Positions 5,521 to 5,899 of a stretch of 5,899 nucleotides of DNA are shown piece by piece. Within the stretch, counting starts at the first letter, position 1. Each line of letters opens with the position of its first letter. A program made the translations under genes and the position numbers. The notes below the pieces were generated by a model. The model did not search any database. It saw nothing but the letters and a program-made list of their open reading frames with translations, and was not told the origin of the DNA. Source of the stretch: Gemmatimonas phototrophica (lineage in GTDB: Bacteria; Gemmatimonadota; Gemmatimonadetes; Gemmatimonadales; Gemmatimonadaceae); contig CAMBRJ010000203.1 in NCBI GenBank assembly GCA_945870175.1, forward strand, positions 1 through 5,899. Direction: 5' to 3'.

Positions 5521-5899
5521 CCGCTCCGGCACTCCGGACCACCGCGCGGCCGTCGGAAACACTCGACGCGAGACTCGCCCGCGAACAGGCCACGTTGCGG
5601 GCCCGCTCCATGGCCGCCGTGGTGCTGGCCGTGATCGGCGTCATCGCGCTCGCCTTGGTCGTCAGCGCGTGGCTGATGGCCGATGGACGATGGATGACGT
5701 TGCCGCGCGCCGTACCGATCGCCATGTGGGTTGGCGCCTTCGCCGCGGCCGCTGGGCTCGTGTGGGCGCTGCGCCAGCGTAACGCCGATGTGCTGTCACT
5801 CACCTCGCTGGCCGCCGCGATCGAACGCGAGCAGGAACTGCGCTCGGGTTCACTGCGCGGTGCGCTGGAAGTGGCCGGTACCGGCGTGCTCGGTGCGCG
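5517..5899 (+). CDS. Two-TM membrane protein of unknown function (possibly DUF4175-like), C-terminus cut off by window edge
   Basis: The 127 visible residues show a short charged cytoplasmic-type leader (1-31), a strong TM helix at about 32-54, a short loop, a second TM helix at about 66-85, and then a soluble region. That region starts SLAAAIEREQELRSGSLRGALEVA (97-120 in part) and looks helical and charged. The pattern of two TM helices followed by an (A)xxIE...LR..SL..ALE helix recalls DUF4175-type proteins, but the match is from memory and weak. The start overlaps the DUF4159 stop by 4 nt (ATGA), which supports both the ATG at 5517 and cotranscription. A role in the same envelope module as DUF4159 is inference from position only. 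Confidence 0.75.
   Translation, partial: MTAPALRTTARPSETLDARLAREQATLRARSMAAVVLAVIGVIALALVVSAWLMADGRWMTLPRAVPIAMWVGAFAAAAGLVWALRQRNADVLSLTSLAAAIEREQELRSGSLRGALEVAGTGVLGA

Noticed and set aside
4792..5803. Minus-strand open frames opposite the DUF4159 and two-TM genes
   Set aside because: The plus-strand genes have family motifs or TM helices and tight stop/start overlaps. The antisense frames have none of these.

Overview
This is a gene-dense, high-GC bacterial window holding nine protein-coding genes, two of them cut by the window edges. I see no RNA genes, insertion sequences, CRISPR arrays or phage genes. GC-rich codon use and GTG starts fit several phyla. The gene content (a DUF4159 protein followed by a two-TM protein, an HPt-like protein with repeated VIPI motifs, a UPF0104-type membrane protein) suggests Gemmatimonadota, perhaps a Gemmatimonas relative. 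That assignment is inference from gene content, not proof.

Left part (1-2374), minus strand, read right to left. pdxJ (pyridoxine 5'-phosphate synthase) is followed 49 nt later by a protein with one clear and one weaker histidine-phosphotransfer-like segment. After a further 22 nt comes a multi-pass membrane protein of the lysylphosphatidylglycerol synthase TM / UPF0104 group, truncated at base 1. Spacing suggests one transcription unit.

Middle (2375-3578). A 137-nt divergent intergenic region, with three small inverted repeats in tandem, separates pdxJ from a plus-strand gene for a small lipoprotein with a probable NTF2-like domain. That gene converges on a minus-strand methylmalonyl-CoA epimerase (mce), with only 38 nt between the two stop codons. 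A second divergent region of about 105 nt separates mce from the next plus-strand unit.

Right part (3579-5899), plus strand. Thioredoxin, RsmI (16S rRNA C1402 2'-O-methyltransferase), an exported DUF4159 protein and a two-TM protein of unknown function follow one another with spacings of +5, -1 and -4 nt. This is a tightly coupled operon that probably continues past the window. DUF4159 proteins are often found near MoxR ATPase / DUF58 / BatA-like von Willebrand factor A clusters, so the right end may be the start of such a locus; this cannot be seen here.

Most of the window is ordinary housekeeping. The most notable points are the arginine at the phosphoacceptor position of the HPt-like domain, the repeated VIPI motif in the same protein, the tandem inverted repeats upstream of pdxJ, and the coupling of a conserved rRNA methyltransferase to an uncharacterised envelope module.
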